NCBI RefSeq assembly: GCF_023716665.1
Contig: NZ_CP071860.1
Location: 558,001-622,000 of the forward strand
Length of the DNA: 64,000 nucleotides
From: Vibrio sp. SCSIO 43135
GTDB taxonomy: Bacteria > Pseudomonadota > Gammaproteobacteria > Enterobacterales > Vibrionaceae
Direction: 5' to 3'
This document shows, in pieces, positions 63,552 to 64,000 of this stretch. A program made the translations under genes and the position numbers. Position 1 is the stretch's first letter. Each line of letters starts with the position of its first letter. The notes beneath the pieces were generated by a model. The model worked only from the letters and a program-made list of their open reading frames with translations. It made no database searches and was not told the DNA's origin.

Positions 63552-64000
63552 CTAGATAGGAGAGGAAACCTCATCGACCAAGTAGAGGATGGATTGATAC
63601 GGAATACCGCTGTGGTGAGACAAGCCTATTTCACAGGTGCGGCTGTTACTGAATCCGCGTTTGCACTCTGCTGGCACTTGCTCTTTGAGTGGGTGTACGG
63701 CTGCTTCATTGAGCTCTGGGGTAGTGAAGCCTTTATCTCCCGCCCAGCCACAACAAGAGATGTGCTCAGGAACAATCACATCAGAAGCACAAGCTTTCGC
63801 TAGCGCAAGCATGTCGCTCTCTAATCCCATTCTGCGCGAACTACAAGTAACGTGCAGCATGATGGTTTCTTGTGCAGGTGTGATGGCAAGGCTATCCATT
63901 AAGTATTTTGATACAAATCCAGTGGGCTCCAGCACTTCAAGAGGTTTGGTGAATTGCTCAATACTGCGTTTGGCACAAGGGCTGGTGTCCATTAAGATTG
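63552..64000 (-). CDS. dld: D-lactate dehydrogenase, FAD- and Fe-S-type, C-terminal part (runs off the window)
   Basis: The last ~149 codons of a minus-strand gene that continues beyond base 64000. The Fe-S (CCG) domain is clear: LMDTSPCAKRSIEQF, LHVTCSSRRMGL, SCCGWAGDKGFTTPELN and SNSRTCEIGLSHHSGI. This is the C-terminal module of Dld-II-type membrane-associated D-lactate dehydrogenases that feed electrons to quinone; the FAD domain lies outside the window. The stop TAG at 63552-63554 and the final 34 codons are repeated at 48943-49047. That the gene is intact here is judged from its continuous frame. Confidence 0.88.
   Translation of the reverse strand, partial: ILMDTSPCAKRSIEQFTKPLEVLEPTGFVSKYLMDSLAITPAQETIMLHVTCSSRRMGLESDMLALAKACASDVIVPEHISCCGWAGDKGFTTPELNEAAVHPLKEQVPAECKRGFSNSRTCEIGLSHHSGIPYQSILYLVDEVSSPI

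Noticed and set aside
1..64000. tRNA, rRNA or CRISPR array
   Set aside because: No cloverleaf-type sequence, rRNA segment or regularly spaced identical repeat was noticed in a reading by eye; a tRNA scan could still find one I missed.

Overview
The window looks like part of a Vibrio genome, probably the smaller chromosome, though I could not test the replicon. The support is gene content: a kbl-tdh threonine pair, a DUF3360 transporter, a second SecDF pair, ToxR-like membrane regulators and many LysR regulators, with moderate GC. No rRNA, tRNA, CRISPR array, integrase or complete insertion sequence was seen.

Layout. 0-6.2 kb: a PepSY membrane protein, a YaeR-type VOC protein beside a LysR gene, an XRE regulator, and a minus-strand pair made of an EAL phosphodiesterase and a receiver protein lacking its phosphoacceptor Asp. 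6.5-11 kb: kbl-tdh, a NaChBac-type sodium channel and a periplasmic alpha-carbonic anhydrase, most followed by clear terminators. 11-15.5 kb: small envelope proteins and a ToxR/ToxS-like pair with a 4-bp ATGA overlap.

15.7-31.3 kb is the most striking region. Three consecutive plus-strand genes encode a 3704-residue exported protein built from about 22 degenerate DUF11-like repeats, a 1175-residue predicted outer-membrane barrel protein, and a lipoprotein with two OmpA peptidoglycan-binding domains. A terminator closes the unit. I read it as one cell-surface apparatus of unknown function. A small MscS channel and a membrane-bound EAL protein follow.

33.8-43.1 kb is a metal-resistance and transport stretch: arsR-acr3 with a palindromic operator, an esterase-like hydrolase, a glycine-zipper lipoprotein, DUF3360, and a nickel/cobalt module (rcnR, two textbook RcnR sites, an enlarged rcnA, a His-rich protein, a HupE/UreJ-like permease and a membrane-anchored protein). 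A DUF1289 gene and a divergent LysR/NmrA pair follow.

45.8-48.8 kb carries a two-gene Hachiman anti-phage system (hamA-hamB). Just beyond it is a 105-bp copy of the 3' end of a D-lactate dehydrogenase gene whose authentic 3' end lies at 63.55 kb. Between these direct copies sit a secreted esterase, a small coupled ORF, an MscS channel, a LysR regulator, a small barrel protein, MgtE, DedA, ChaA, SecD2F2, a small unknown protein and an alkylsulfatase-like protein with altered metal ligands. A palindromic repeat (GAATTAGAGAAATTC) occurs at four intergenic sites in this segment and was not noticed elsewhere. The segment therefore looks like an accessory block inserted at, or duplicated with, the dld 3' end, rich in ion-transport and envelope functions.
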